A stretch of 64,000 nt of DNA from Roseisolibacter agri (GCF_030159095.1 NZ_BRXS01000004.1:305673-369672), one strand, 5' to 3'; shown: positions 16,642 through 25,532, counted from the first letter of the stretch. Notes: generated from the sequence alone by a model not told the origin. Numbers and translations: made by a program.

Positions 16642-18405
16642 TTACGGCGCCGGCGCGTGGATCAGCCGGAAGACCGTCTCCAGCACCGGATCCTCGCCCG
16701 CGAAGTGCGCCGCCGCGGTGAGCTGCACGGGCACGTCGGGCACCAGCTCGCGCCGCGCGTCGTAGACGTCCGCGCTCAGGTTCCAGCGCACCGACGTCAG
16801 CTCGGCCGCGAGCCGGCTGTACGGCAGCGTCGCCGCGTTCGGGTCGCCCGTGAAGCTGCAGCACGCGCTCGTCGGCTCGCCGACGAACGTCGGGCGCGCG
16901 AGCCGCTCCAGGTCCGTCACCAGGTTCGCGGTGGCCGAGAAGACGCGCCGGCCGATGAGCACGAAGACGCGCGCGTCGGGCTGCGTGCTGAACGCGACGA
17001 CCGTGCGCAGGAGCTCGGGATAGTTGCCCGTCGCGCCGCCGTTGTTGTGCCGCAGGTCGAGGATCAGGTTCCGCGGCCGGCGCTCGGCGAGCACGCGCCG
17101 GATGCGCGTCCCGAACTGCGCCACCGTCTCGTCCGGATCGGGGCGCACGAGGTTCATCTGCACGTAGAGCGCGTCGTGCTCCGGCATCGCCTGCTCCCGG
17201 TGCGACTGGTCCATCTCGCGGAGGTAGAGTGGCGTCGGCACGCCCGGCGGCGGCGCGAGGCGGTCCTGTCACCCCGGCATCGCGGCTCCGCGCGTGGGCA
17301 CGCGCACGGTGCGGATCGCGCCGCCGCCGCGCGGCTGCAGGGTGAGCGTCGTCGAGTCGCCGCCGTCGATGGCGTGCACGCCGCGCAGGTGCGGCGTGGA
17401 CGCGAGGTCCGACGCGCCCCAGAGGTGCTGCATGTCGCCCGACACGCTGCGGTGCGCCGCGAGCCGCTTCAGGATCTCGTCGACGGGCGTGCCGCCGATC
17501 GCGAGCAGCCTCGCGCCGACGAGCGCGCGTTGATCGGGCGCCGCGTCGATGACGTGAATGCCGTCGGCGAAGGCGTACGGACGGATCGGCAGGCGCCCCG
17601 ACGAGGCGGTGGGAAACACGCCCAGGTGACCCTGGCCGAGCACCGCGAGGACGTGGTTCATGCGCACGAAGATCTCGTCGTCGGTGAGACGCGGGATCTC
17701 CGCGCGCAGCCGCTCGACGCGCCGCGTGAACTCGGCGGGGAAGGGCGCATCGTGGTAGTCGGGGTTCACGCGCTTCACTTCCGCGACGAGGAAGTCGAGA
17801 TCGGATCGCCAGGCGTCGTCGCGCGAGGGCGCGGGCCCGACGGGCCTGCCGGTGAGGCGGAGGAACTGCGTGTCCGCCTGCAGCGCGGCGAGCCCCGGCC
17901 AGCCGAAGACCGCGGAGCGCACGTAGAAGTTGCGGCGCTCCTCGACCTCGCGGCGCAGCTCCTCCAGAGCGCCCGCGCGGTCGCCGGCCGCGAGCCGCTG
18001 CACGGCGGTCATCACGCCGGGGTAGAAGTACGGCGAGCGCCATCCCACGAGCGCGCCGACGCGTTGATAGGCCGCCGCCGATTCCTCGTGGCGGCCGAGC
18101 GCGGCCTTCACGCGCGCGAGGAGATGCCAGTTGCGGACGTCGCGCGGATAGGCGCGGGCGAGCGAATCGGCGATCGGCTCCGCCTCCGCGTGGCGTCCCG
18201 CCGCGAACGCCGCCTCGGCGCGCCGTCGCGCGGCGTGGTAGGCGATCGCGTCGTCGGGCACGCGCGGCCCGTCGAGCAGCGCCAGAGTCGACACGGCGGC
18301 GTCGGTGTCCTGCGCGCCGCCGATCGCGGGCGCCAGCGCGACGAGTGTGACGAGCGCGGCGACGGCCCACGGGGCGGGCCGCGCGAGGCGAAGGCGAGTG
18401 GACAT
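16642..18405 (-). pseudogene. S41-family peptidase interrupted by an in-frame TGA
   Basis: Two segments in the same frame on the minus strand (18405-17269 and on to 16642) are separated only by a TGA at 17269-17271. The first 378 residues have a signal peptide (APAIGGAQ), a TPR-like helical part and an S41 helper domain ending in PTRGAAMPG. After the stop the frame continues QDRLAPPPGVP into the tail-specific protease core (LILDLRHNNGGATG, then RVFSATANL with the likely catalytic Ser). The whole would be about 587 residues, a normal S41 size. A recent nonsense mutation (for example CGA to TGA), a sequencing error or readthrough are the options. The lower fragment could restart internally but would lack a signal peptide. 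Confidence 0.75.
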
Positions 18406-18423
18406 GGGGCGGGGCGAGGGTGT

Positions 18424-18438
18424 TTCTACAAAGTAGAA
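18424..18438. promoter_or_regulatory. Palindrome upstream of the S41 gene
   Basis: TTCTAC and GTAGAA flank three bases. On the minus strand the centre includes TACTTT, a TAnnTT-type -10 box about 24 nt before the gene start at 18405. An operator overlapping the promoter is a reasonable reading of this AT-richer patch. Confidence 0.45.
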
Positions 18439-18490
18439 GTCCCGCGCGCCACGCGGACGACCACGGCTGCAAGGGGATTGTCAACGCGAC

Positions 18491-18528
18491 GCGGGGGCGC
18501 CGCGGCCGAACGGCCGCGGCGCCCCCGC
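18491..18528. terminator. Very strong hairpin terminator, 17-base arms
   Basis: Perfect 17-base GC arms (18491-18507, 18512-18528) with a GAAC loop lie just downstream of the secreted-protein gene ending at 18578. There is no U-tract. Confidence 0.8.
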
Positions 18529-18540
18529 GAGGCGCGCCCT

Positions 18541-18580
18541 CGGGCGCGCTCGGGCGCGCTCGGGCGCTCTCGGGCGCTCA
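18541..18580. repeat. Four-copy 10-bp tandem repeat
   Basis: Four consecutive units of CGGGCGCGCT-type sequence (two identical, two with small changes) run up to and include the stop codon of the secreted-protein gene on the minus strand. They lie directly before its terminator hairpin. Confidence 0.75.
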
Positions 18581-19330
18581 GTCCTTCTTCACCTTCGCGC
18601 CGCCACCGGCCGCCGCCGGCGTCATGCCGAAGCCCGTCACGATCGCCTCGGTGTTGTGGCCCATGCGGATGCCGTACACGCCGTCGGTCGACTTGAGCTT
18701 CCCGGCGCCCACGAGGTCCGCCTTCGCGTACGTGCCGACGACGGTGCCGTTCACCGCGCACGTGACCTGGTCGCCCTTCACCGTGATCGCGATCTCCTGC
18801 GTCACCGGGTCGCCCTTCGCGGCCGCCTTGTGGATGGCGGCGTTGGCCTCGCCGCGCGGGCCGTTCAGGCGGAACGGCTCCGGCCCGAAGCCGCGCATGA
18901 TGAAGTTGCCGTTGCCGTACGCCGCGCAGTACGCGTAGCTCTGCGTGTCGGTGCCCATGTCGCTCCCGCCGATGAAGACGCCGTACGGGTGCGGATGGTT
19001 GTTGAGCCCCATGTACTGCGGCTCGCGGAACGTCGCCTTCACGGTGTAGTCGCCGCTCGCCGTGTTGCCGGGATTCCAGTAGGCGATGGCGGGACCAGTG
19101 GTCGCGTGCAGCGCGTCGCCTTCCTGCACGAGCTTCGCGTTGTTGACCGTCTGGCCGGCCTTGGCCTCGTTGGCGTCGACCTTCCCGGCCCAGCCGGCGA
19201 CGCTGATGCCGCCGCCGGCGACGGCGCGCGACGAATCCTGGGCGCGGACGGCACTCGCGCCGCCGGCGAGCGCGATGGCCGCGGTCGCCGTCATGGCGAC
19301 GGCCAGCGCGGATGCGGGGATGCTGCGCAT
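18578..19330 (-). CDS. Secreted protein, possible concanavalin-like fold
   Basis: A 250-residue protein with a clear signal peptide (AIALAGGASAVRAQ). The mature part includes stretches such as SGDYTVKATFREPQ, YGVFIGG and DGVYGIRMGHN. This pattern resembles the beta-sandwich of DUF1080/LamG-like glycan-binding domains. That similarity is an impression from the strand pattern, and no function can be assigned. It ends in a Gly/Ala/Lys-rich tail. An AGAGGA ribosome site precedes the ATG at 19330. It is a single-gene unit flanked by hairpin terminators at both ends. Confidence 0.75.
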   Translation of the reverse strand: MRSIPASALAVAMTATAAIALAGGASAVRAQDSSRAVAGGGISVAGWAGKVDANEAKAGQTVNNAKLVQEGDALHATTGPAIAYWNPGNTASGDYTVKATFREPQYMGLNNHPHPYGVFIGGSDMGTDTQSYAYCAAYGNGNFIMRGFGPEPFRLNGPRGEANAAIHKAAAKGDPVTQEIAITVKGDQVTCAVNGTVVGTYAKADLVGAGKLKSTDGVYGIRMGHNTEAIVTGFGMTPAAAGGGAKVKKD

Positions 19331-19466
19331 GCTGGGTGTCCTCTCGCGATGAGTGTGGAACTGCGCGACAACGATACGGCCGCGTCGCGCGGTTCGGCCA
19401 CCCGTCGGCGCGTCGGCGATCGTCAGCGACGCGTGGGGAGCTCGAGCGCGGCGTCCGGATGCGCGC

Positions 19467-19495
19467 GGGGCCGGCCGTCGACGACGGCCGGCCCC
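19467..19495. terminator. Hairpin terminator of the kinase gene
   Basis: Perfect 13-base arms (19467-19479, 19483-19495) with a 3-nt loop lie 13 nt past the stop of the Ser/Thr kinase gene on the minus strand. There is no U-tract. Confidence 0.75.
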
Positions 19496-19507
19496 GGGTT
19501 CGCTGCG

Positions 19508-21688
19508 TCAGCCGCGCCGCGAGGCCGAGCGCTTCTTCGACGCGCGCGACTTCGCCGGCTTCTCGGGCGCCGGTGGACGGTCGCGCCAGTGCCGGCCCGC
19601 GTACGTCAGCATGCGGAGTCCGTCCACGGAGTCGGGGATCGCGCCGCCGCAGGTCGTCAGCTCCTTCGGCGTCTGCCACGTGATGCACAGCTCCACGGCC
19701 GTGAGCCCGCCGTAGCGCATCTCCCACCGCCCGTCGAACTGCTCGCGCGCGAGCATCCAGCTGTTGCGGGGGTCGAGCGAGTAGCGCCGCCGGATCTCGC
19801 GCGCGGTGCCGTCCTCGCGCAGCACGAGCGTCAGCGAGTCGCCGAGCCGCGAGCGGCGGTCGCCATGGTGCCACGCGCCCACCAGCTCCGCGCGCCGCGG
19901 CGCGCGCGAGAGCGCGGAGTCCACGACCACCTCGCGCTCGGGCGCCGCGCCCACCGGCACGGGCTCGCCGCCCGCGACGCCGCGCACCCGCTCGGCCACG
20001 CGCCACACGGCGTCGCGCGCGGTGGCGACGAACGTCGGCGCGGCGTCGGCGCGGGGCGCGCCCTCGGGCGCACGCACGAGCACCGGCGCGTGCACGTGCA
20101 CGGTGCCGCTCGCGCCACGCGTCCCGCGCGCGCCGTCCGTACGCTCGGTCTTCCGGCTGCGACGCTCGGCCGACGCCGTCGTGGCGGCGGGCTGCGGCTT
20201 CGTGCCGCCGCGGGCCTGCGGCTTCTCCGTGCCGGCCGTGGCGACGACCGCCAGTGCGGCCACGCGCGGCCCGACCGTCGGCGACCACACGAACGCGTGC
20301 TCCAGCGACGCCGGGGCCTGTGCACGCGTGACGCCGAGGCGCGACGGCGTCTCGAGCAGGTGCGGCGCGGCCGGCGCCACCTCGCCGCGCGCGGCCCGCG
20401 TGGCGCGCGCGCGCGGCAGCTCCTCGCCGCTGCCGGTGGAGCGCACCACGAGCGCGATCGTCGTCGCGGTGAGCGCCGTCGCGCTGGCGACCGCGATGCG
20501 GGTGCGCGCCGCGCGGCGCAGCGGCGGCCGCGCGGCCCACGTGGGGGCGTGGTCGGCCGTCACCGGCGCCGCGGTGTCCGCGTCCGTCTCCAGCCGCGCG
20601 CGCGAGAAGCGGAGCGTCGTGAGCGCGGTCGTGAGGCGTCCCAGCGCACCGACGCGCGGCGTCGCGGGCGCGCGCCGCGCCTCCTCGACGCGGCGCTCGT
20701 GACGGCGGCGCCACGCCGTGAAGTCCATCGGCAGGATCGGCTGGGTCAGCTGCGCGCCGACCGCGCCCGCGTCGGCCCAGCGCGCGCCCGGCGCCTTCTG
20801 CAGCATCCGCTCGACGATGTACTGCAGCTCCAGCGGCACCCGCGGCAGCTCCGGCGGCCGCACCGCCTCGATGGGCGGCAGCTCGTCGTGCTGCTGGCGC
20901 TGGAGCACGGTCAGCAGCGACTCGCCCTCCCACGGGCGGCGGCCGGCGAGCATCTCCCAGCCGACGAGCCCCAGGCTGTAGAGGTCCGCGCGCCCGTCGA
21001 GCGCGCGCCCGTCGATCTGCTCGGGGCTCATGTACGCCGGCGTGCCGATCGCGACGCCCGTCTGCGTGAGCGCCGCGTCCGCGTCCTGCCACCGCGCCAC
21101 GCCGAAGTCGGCGAGCAGCGCGCGCCCCGTGTAGTCCTCGACGAAGATGTTCTCGGGCTTCACGTCGCGGTGCACGACGCCGCGCGCGTGCGCGAACTCC
21201 AGCGCGGCCGCGACGTCGCGCAGGATCGCGGAGGCGTGGTCGGCGTCCAGGGGCCCGACGACGGCCAGCATCTGCTTCAGCGTCTGCCCGGCGACACGCG
21301 GCATCTCCAGCGCGAGCCCGTCGCGCAGGTGGTGGATGGCGTGCAGCCGCACGATGTGCGGATGCTCCAGCTGCGCGACGGTGCACGCCTCGCGCGCCAG
21401 CCGCGCCAGCGCCTCCGCCGCACGCCCGTCGGCGCGGCCGTGCGGCGCGCGCACGACCTTGAGCGCGACCTCGCGGCCGAGCCGTCGATCGATCGCGTGG
21501 TACACGACCGCGCTCCCGCCGCGTCCCAGCTCGCCGAGGATCTCGTAGTCGGCCGCCAGCTCGTCCGGCGCCTCGCAGGAGGCGTCGGGCGTCAGGGACT
21601 CGGGGGAGGTGATCTCCGCCGGATCGACGGCGGGAGGGACGCGGGGGGGATCGTCCGGCGGCGGGGCGCCGGGCCGCTCGTCGCGCAT
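19508..21688 (-). CDS. Hanks-type Ser/Thr protein kinase, transmembrane
   Basis: A 726-residue receptor-like kinase. The kinase domain spans about 48-330: glycine loop GELGRGGSAVVY, ATP-binding Lys77 (EVALKVV), catalytic HRDVKPEN at 173-180, DFG at 194-196, and GTPAYMSPEQ in the activation segment. A Pro/Arg-rich juxtamembrane part leads to one hydrophobic helix (about residues 400-420). An extracytoplasmic C-terminal region follows that contains no recognised sensor repeat and ends in a basic tail. The ATG at 21688 is preferred to an upstream in-frame ATG at 21844, which would add 52 non-conserved residues. The PP2C enzyme at 6562-7773 is a possible antagonist, which is inference. Confidence 0.92.
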   Translation of the reverse strand: MRDERPGAPPPDDPPRVPPAVDPAEITSPESLTPDASCEAPDELAADYEILGELGRGGSAVVYHAIDRRLGREVALKVVRAPHGRADGRAAEALARLAREACTVAQLEHPHIVRLHAIHHLRDGLALEMPRVAGQTLKQMLAVVGPLDADHASAILRDVAAALEFAHARGVVHRDVKPENIFVEDYTGRALLADFGVARWQDADAALTQTGVAIGTPAYMSPEQIDGRALDGRADLYSLGLVGWEMLAGRRPWEGESLLTVLQRQQHDELPPIEAVRPPELPRVPLELQYIVERMLQKAPGARWADAGAVGAQLTQPILPMDFTAWRRRHERRVEEARRAPATPRVGALGRLTTALTTLRFSRARLETDADTAAPVTADHAPTWAARPPLRRAARTRIAVASATALTATTIALVVRSTGSGEELPRARATRAARGEVAPAAPHLLETPSRLGVTRAQAPASLEHAFVWSPTVGPRVAALAVVATAGTEKPQARGGTKPQPAATTASAERRSRKTERTDGARGTRGASGTVHVHAPVLVRAPEGAPRADAAPTFVATARDAVWRVAERVRGVAGGEPVPVGAAPEREVVVDSALSRAPRRAELVGAWHHGDRRSRLGDSLTLVLREDGTAREIRRRYSLDPRNSWMLAREQFDGRWEMRYGGLTAVELCITWQTPKELTTCGGAIPDSVDGLRMLTYAGRHWRDRPPAPEKPAKSRASKKRSASRRG

Positions 21689-21990
21689 GAGGGCAGCCTT
21701 CGCGGAGCGCGTGCGGAGGGGGGCGCGCCACGCAACGTCGACGCGGCGCGCGTCATCTATTGCACATGCGTCACGCCGACGCCAGCCCGAGTTTCGCGCG
21801 CCGCGTGTCGCACGGCACGGCCCGATGCCGAGCTCTGCGCGCACCGTACCCGATGGCCGCTCCCGCTGCTGCGACAGTGTGCAGCAGCGAGGTCACCTGA
21901 CCCGCGCCGGGCGGGGCGCCACGCATTACGTTCTGCGGCAGGCGCGGCCGGCAGCGGCCGACGCATCGCACCTCCATCTCCACCGCACGC
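21689..21990. other. 302-nt divergent promoter region
   Basis: No gene was found between the kinase and the small protein at 21991. On the plus strand TACGTT at 21927-21932 is a possible -10 box about 58 nt before that ATG. On the minus strand an AT-richer patch at 21755-21760 (ATAGAT read leftward) could serve the kinase gene. Nothing else stands out. Confidence 0.4.
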
Positions 21991-22227
21991 ATGAGCAGCA
22001 GCCCCGACGATCTCCACACCTTCGGTGACTCCGCGCAGGCGCTCGAGGCCCAGATCGCCGAGGCCGAGGCGCGCGGCGCGCCGGTGCCACCGGAGGCGCA
22101 CGCGATGCTCGAGTCGCTGCGGCAGCTCGCGCGCGCGATCGAGGACCTGCAGGCCAGCCTCGGCGTCGAGCCGCCCGCGACGGACGAGGCCGACGCGCCG
22201 CGTCCCGACGACGCGCCCGGCGCATGA
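21991..22227 (+). CDS. Small acidic helical protein
   Basis: A 78-residue acidic protein. The first 60 residues are predicted helical with heptad-like Leu/Ala spacing (ALEAQIAEAEARG, LESLRQLARAIEDLQASLG). A short Pro/Asp-rich tail follows. No family was recognised. The gene is supported by its ATGA overlap with the next gene and by codon use like its neighbours. No ribosome site is evident before the ATG. Confidence 0.6.
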   Translation: MSSSPDDLHTFGDSAQALEAQIAEAEARGAPVPPEAHAMLESLRQLARAIEDLQASLGVEPPATDEADAPRPDDAPGA

Positions 22228-22529
22228 GCGAGGCGCCGGCCGATCCGAACGTCGCGACGTACGAGTATCCCGGGGACGACGCCGGCTACGGCTGGTGGCG
22301 CAACTCGCATCCGCGCGGGTACGTCCTCGGCGTGCGGGCGAAGACGGGGGCGACGCTGCACCGCGTGTCGTGCGCCGAGATCGACCGGGGTCGGCATCCG
22401 GGCCGTCTGAACGCGAAGGGGAGTCGGCAGGTGTGCGCCGAGACGACCGCGGCGCTGCGCGCGTGGATCGCGCGCGAGCTGCCGGAGCAGGGGCCGGTGC
22501 TGGTCCGCTGTCCGAAGTGTGCGCCCTAG
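22224..22529 (+). CDS. Conserved-looking small protein with C-terminal Cys pair
   Basis: A 101-residue protein overlapping the preceding gene by ATGA. It contains YEYPGDDAGYGWWRNSHP near the N-terminus, an AKTGATLHRVSCAEI segment and a C-terminal CPKC. The Cys residues might bind metal, but no known family was recognised. Cotranslation with the 78-residue protein suggests linked roles. Confidence 0.65.
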   Translation: MSEAPADPNVATYEYPGDDAGYGWWRNSHPRGYVLGVRAKTGATLHRVSCAEIDRGRHPGRLNAKGSRQVCAETTAALRAWIARELPEQGPVLVRCPKCAP

Positions 22530-22565
22530 ACAGCGTGTCGTAGCACGTCACCTCGAGAGAGACGC

Positions 22566-23123
22566 ATGCAGCCACAGCTCGCCGACGTCGCGGCCGACCT
22601 GGAGCGCGCGCGGACCCGCCTGCATCGACTGGCGGACACACTCCCGGAGGACCGCTGGGCGCGCCGCGCCGATCCCGCACGCTGGTCGGTCGCGGAGTGC
22701 GTGGCGCACCTCAACCTGACCGCGCAGGCGTACGCGCCGCTGCTGCGCGCCGCGCTCGACGAGGCCGCGGCGATGGGCCGCACCGCGGCCGCGCGCTACC
22801 GGCGCGATCCCGTGGGCTGGCTGATCTCGCGCATGGTGGGCCCGCTGCCGCGCGTCGGCGCGTTGCGCGTGGGCCGCGTCCGCTCGCCGGCTTCGTTCGT
22901 GCCCACGGGCGACCTCCCACGCGACGCGACGCTGCGCGAGTTCGACGCGCGGCAGGACGAGCTGCTGGCGTTCGTGCGCGCGGCGGACGGCCTTCCGCTG
23001 GAGCGCGTGCGCGTGACGTCGCCGTTCGACGCGCGGGCGCGCTACAACCTGTTCGCGGCGCTCGCGATGCAGGCGCCGCATCAGCACCGCCACCTGCAGC
23101 AGGCCGAGGAGGTGTGGACGTGA
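22566..23123 (+). CDS. DinB-superfamily protein
   Basis: A 185-residue four-helix DinB/YfiT-like protein, a family of metal-dependent hydrolases and thiol S-transferases. It has WSVAECVAHLNLT (first conserved His) and a C-terminal QAPHQHRHLQQAEE (two further His), the usual three-His metal site. A purine-rich GAGAGA lies just before the ATG. The stop overlaps the GNAT gene by GTGA, so the two are cotranslated. The substrate is unknown. Confidence 0.88.
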   Translation: MQPQLADVAADLERARTRLHRLADTLPEDRWARRADPARWSVAECVAHLNLTAQAYAPLLRAALDEAAAMGRTAAARYRRDPVGWLISRMVGPLPRVGALRVGRVRSPASFVPTGDLPRDATLREFDARQDELLAFVRAADGLPLERVRVTSPFDARARYNLFAALAMQAPHQHRHLQQAEEVWT

Positions 23124-23734
23124 GCGGCGCGGCGCGCATCCGCCTCGCGACGGCGGCCGACGGCGCGGCGCTGGCCGCGATCTACGCGCCCGCGGTGGAC
23201 GGGCGCGCGACCTCGTTCGAGCTGACGGCGCCCGACGCCGACGAGATGGCGCGGCGCGTCGAGCGGCTCACCGCGCGCACGCCGTGGCTCGTGCTGGAGC
23301 GCGACGCGCGCGTCCTCGGCTACGCGTACGCGAGCCCGCATCGCGACCGCCCGGCGTACCAGTGGTCGGTCGAGGTGTCCGCGTACGTGCACGCGGACGC
23401 GCACCGCGGCGGCGTGGGGCGCGCGCTGTACACGTCGCTGTTCGCGCTGCTCGCGCTGCAGGGCTTCCGCAACGCGTATGCGGGCATCACGCTGCCCAAC
23501 GACGCGAGCGAGGGGATGCACCGCGCGCTCGGCTTCACGCCGGTGGGCGTGTTCCGCGGCGTGGGCTACAAGCTCGGCGCGTGGCACGACGTGGTGTGGC
23601 TGGAGCGCGCGATCGCGCCGCACGACGTGGAGCCGGCGCCGCCGGTGCCGCTGCCCGAGCTGCGCGACGCCGCCGCGCGGCAGGCCGCGATGGACGCGGG
23701 GCTGGCGTGCCTGCGCCCGGACGCCGCGCAGTAG
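23120..23734 (+). CDS. GNAT N-acetyltransferase, phosphinothricin-type
   Basis: A 204-residue GNAT protein most like the PAT/Bar branch. It has the opening IRLATAADGAALAAIYAPAV, the YQWSVEVSAYVHAD segment and the acetyl-CoA loop HRGGVGRALY. The later GFTPVGVFRGVGYKLGAWHDVVWLER block is typical of that branch. The C-terminus is about 25 residues longer than usual. The GTG at 23120 overlaps the DinB stop. The target is likely a small amine; herbicide resistance cannot be inferred. Confidence 0.88.
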   Translation: MSGAARIRLATAADGAALAAIYAPAVDGRATSFELTAPDADEMARRVERLTARTPWLVLERDARVLGYAYASPHRDRPAYQWSVEVSAYVHADAHRGGVGRALYTSLFALLALQGFRNAYAGITLPNDASEGMHRALGFTPVGVFRGVGYKLGAWHDVVWLERAIAPHDVEPAPPVPLPELRDAAARQAAMDAGLACLRPDAAQ

Positions 23735-23744
23735 GCGCGACGGC

Positions 23745-24263
23745 GTGCGGCGCGTCTCGATCATCGGCTCGGGCGGGGCGGGCAAGTCGACGCTCGCGAA
23801 GCGCATCGCGGAGCGCACGGGGCTCCCCGTCGTGCACTTGGACGCGCGCTACTGGCGCGCCGGCTGGGTGGAGACGCCGGCCGACGAGTGGCGCGGCGCG
23901 GTCGAGGCGATGATCGCGGAGCCGGCGTGGGTGATGGACGGCAACTACGGCGGCACGCTCGACGTGCGGCTGGCGGCGAGCGACACGGTCGTCTTCCTCG
24001 ACCTGCCGCGCGTCGTCTGCGTGTGGCGCATCGTGTCGCGCGCGGTGCGCTACCGCGGCCGCACCCGGCCCGACATGGCCGCGGGGTGCAACGAGCAGGT
24101 GACGTGGGAGTTCGTGCGCTGGGTGTGGGGCTATCCGCGCACGCGCCGCCCGGGCGTGCTGCGCCGGTTGGCCGCGCTCCCGCCCACGACGCGCGTGGTC
24201 GTGCTGCGCTCGCAGCGGGCGGTGGACGCGTGGCTCGCGACGCTGACGTCCGGAAGGAGATGA
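23745..24263 (+). CDS. P-loop kinase-like protein, FlaR/topology-modulation family
   Basis: A 172-residue P-loop protein with GSGGAGKST at 8-16. Family-typical segments follow: VVHLDARYWRAGWVE, VMDGNYGGTLDVRL, DTVVFLDLPR, RGRTRPDMAAGC and WVWGYPRTRRP. These closely match proteins annotated as DNA topology modulation protein FlaR, which are adenylate-kinase-like with unproven function. The GTG at 23745 follows the GNAT stop by 10 nt. IR element 2 begins 40 nt after its stop. Confidence 0.85.
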   Translation: MRRVSIIGSGGAGKSTLAKRIAERTGLPVVHLDARYWRAGWVETPADEWRGAVEAMIAEPAWVMDGNYGGTLDVRLAASDTVVFLDLPRVVCVWRIVSRAVRYRGRTRPDMAAGCNEQVTWEFVRWVWGYPRTRRPGVLRRLAALPPTTRVVVLRSQRAVDAWLATLTSGRR

Positions 24264-24303
24264 CGCGTCCGCGCGCCGGGGCGTTCGCCTTTGGGGAGGA
24301 CGC

Positions 24304-24407
24304 GGATGCTTCGGATCTGAACGGATCATGCGGATCGCTCCATGTGGCGCACGGGACGTCGCTGCCACGCGGCGCGATCCGCAGCATCCGCCTGATCCGG
24401 AGCATCC
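24304..24407. repeat. Large imperfect inverted repeat (IR element 2)
   Basis: The arms are 24304-24337 and 24375-24407, roughly 80% complementary, with a 37-nt spacer. GGAT words recur every 9-10 bp in the left arm and ATCC words every 9 bp in the right. It starts 40 nt after the FlaR-like gene stop and precedes the gene at 24509. Confidence 0.8.
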
Positions 24408-24508
24408 GCATCCCTCCAAGAGTTGAAAGGGGCCGGCGGGCCCGGGCCCGTCGACACATTCCGTCGTCCGACCGTGCGCCGCGCGGCCCGGCGGCGCAGA
24501 TTGCCCCC

Positions 24509-25216
24509 ATGCCAGACCCGCGCTTCACCGACGACGAGCGCGCGCTGATCCTGCGGCGCGCGGCCGAGCTGCAGCAGCGCCAGGGCGACGCGGTGCACGC
24601 GCTGTCGGAGCTGGAGCGCGACGCGGCCGCCGCCGGCATCGACCCGCTGCTGGTGCGCCGCGTGGCGCGCGAGCTGGCGCCCGGCGCCGGCGCGGAGACG
24701 GATACGCGGCAGGACGCCACGAGCGACGCGCGCGTCGTCGTGCGCCGCCGCGTCGAGGAGGCGCGCACGCCGCTCGCGTCGGGCGCCGTGCTCGGCGCGA
24801 TCCGCCGCCACTCGCCCGTGCTGGGCGAGGTGCGCGCCCTCGGCCACGGCTTCGAGTGGCGCTACGACACGGGCTACAGCGCCTCGTCCGTCGTGCTCAC
24901 CCCATCGGGCGCGGGCGGCGTCGACGTCGAGGTCACCGGGCGCTTCGAGGGGCGGCAGATCGTGATGCACCTCGTGCCCGCCGCGGCGGCCGCGCTGGCG
25001 ACGCTCGGGGGCCTCGGCGAGCTGTCCGGGCTCGCCGTCGCGGCCATCGGCGCGGGCACGCTCGCCGCCGGCCTCACGGCATCGCGTCTGCTCTGGCGGC
25101 GCGTGGCGCGGCGCGAGCAGGGTCGGCTGGAGCGCATGGCCGACGCGGTCGCCGACGCGCTCGCGCACGACGCCACCTCCGACGACACGCCCGTCCTCCC
25201 TCGCGAGCCGCGCTGA
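24509..25216 (+). CDS. Membrane protein of unknown function
   Basis: A 235-residue protein. The first 45 residues are a charged helical segment (FTDDERALILRRAAELQQR). Residues about 75-150 are mixed and beta-rich. The segment at about 150-200 is strongly hydrophobic Ala/Gly/Leu-rich sequence, probably two membrane helices, followed by a basic helix. No family was assigned. A CAGATT box ends exactly 6 nt before the ATG at 24509, matching the leaderless pattern except for its first base. The gene at 25224 starts 7 nt after its stop. Confidence 0.7.
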   Translation: MPDPRFTDDERALILRRAAELQQRQGDAVHALSELERDAAAAGIDPLLVRRVARELAPGAGAETDTRQDATSDARVVVRRRVEEARTPLASGAVLGAIRRHSPVLGEVRALGHGFEWRYDTGYSASSVVLTPSGAGGVDVEVTGRFEGRQIVMHLVPAAAAALATLGGLGELSGLAVAAIGAGTLAAGLTASRLLWRRVARREQGRLERMADAVADALAHDATSDDTPVLPREPR

Positions 25217-25223
25217 CGCCCGC

Positions 25224-25532
25224 ATGCACCTCGTCCAGCTGCTGATCCCCGTCCGCGACGATGCGGGCCGGCCCTTTCCCGCGTCGCACTACGCCGAGCT
25301 GCGCACGACGCTCACCGGGACGTTCGGCGGGCTCACCGCCTACACGCGCGCGCCCGCGGAGGGCGTGTGGGCACCGGACGGCGAGCCGCCGGCGCGCGAC
25401 GACGTCGTGGTCTACGAGGTCATGGTCGACGCGCTCGACGCCGACTGGTGGCGCACGCTGCGCGCGACGCTGGAGGAGCGCTTCGCGCAGGACGAGCTGG
25501 TGATCCGCGCGCACGAGATCCGGCGGCTCTGA
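25224..25532 (+). CDS. Small alpha/beta protein, unknown
   Basis: A 102-residue soluble protein with a ferredoxin-like strand/helix alternation (VQLLIPVRDD, ELRTTLTGTFGGLTAYTRAPAEG, VVVYEVMVD, WWRTLRATLEERF). It resembles small conserved hypothetical proteins. No catalytic motif is visible. It is likely cotranscribed with the upstream membrane protein gene. Confidence 0.75.
   Translation: MHLVQLLIPVRDDAGRPFPASHYAELRTTLTGTFGGLTAYTRAPAEGVWAPDGEPPARDDVVVYEVMVDALDADWWRTLRATLEERFAQDELVIRAHEIRRL

Noticed and set aside
17269-17271. TGA read as selenocysteine in the S41 peptidase
   Set aside because: No downstream hairpin resembling a bacterial SECIS was evident, and S41 peptidases are serine enzymes with no known Sec or Cys at this position.
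18478-18483. Consensus TTGACA on the minus strand upstream of the S41 gene
   Set aside because: A perfect -35 hexamer, but no -10 box at 16-18 bp spacing. The nearest TACTTT is over 40 bp away, so it was not called as a promoter.
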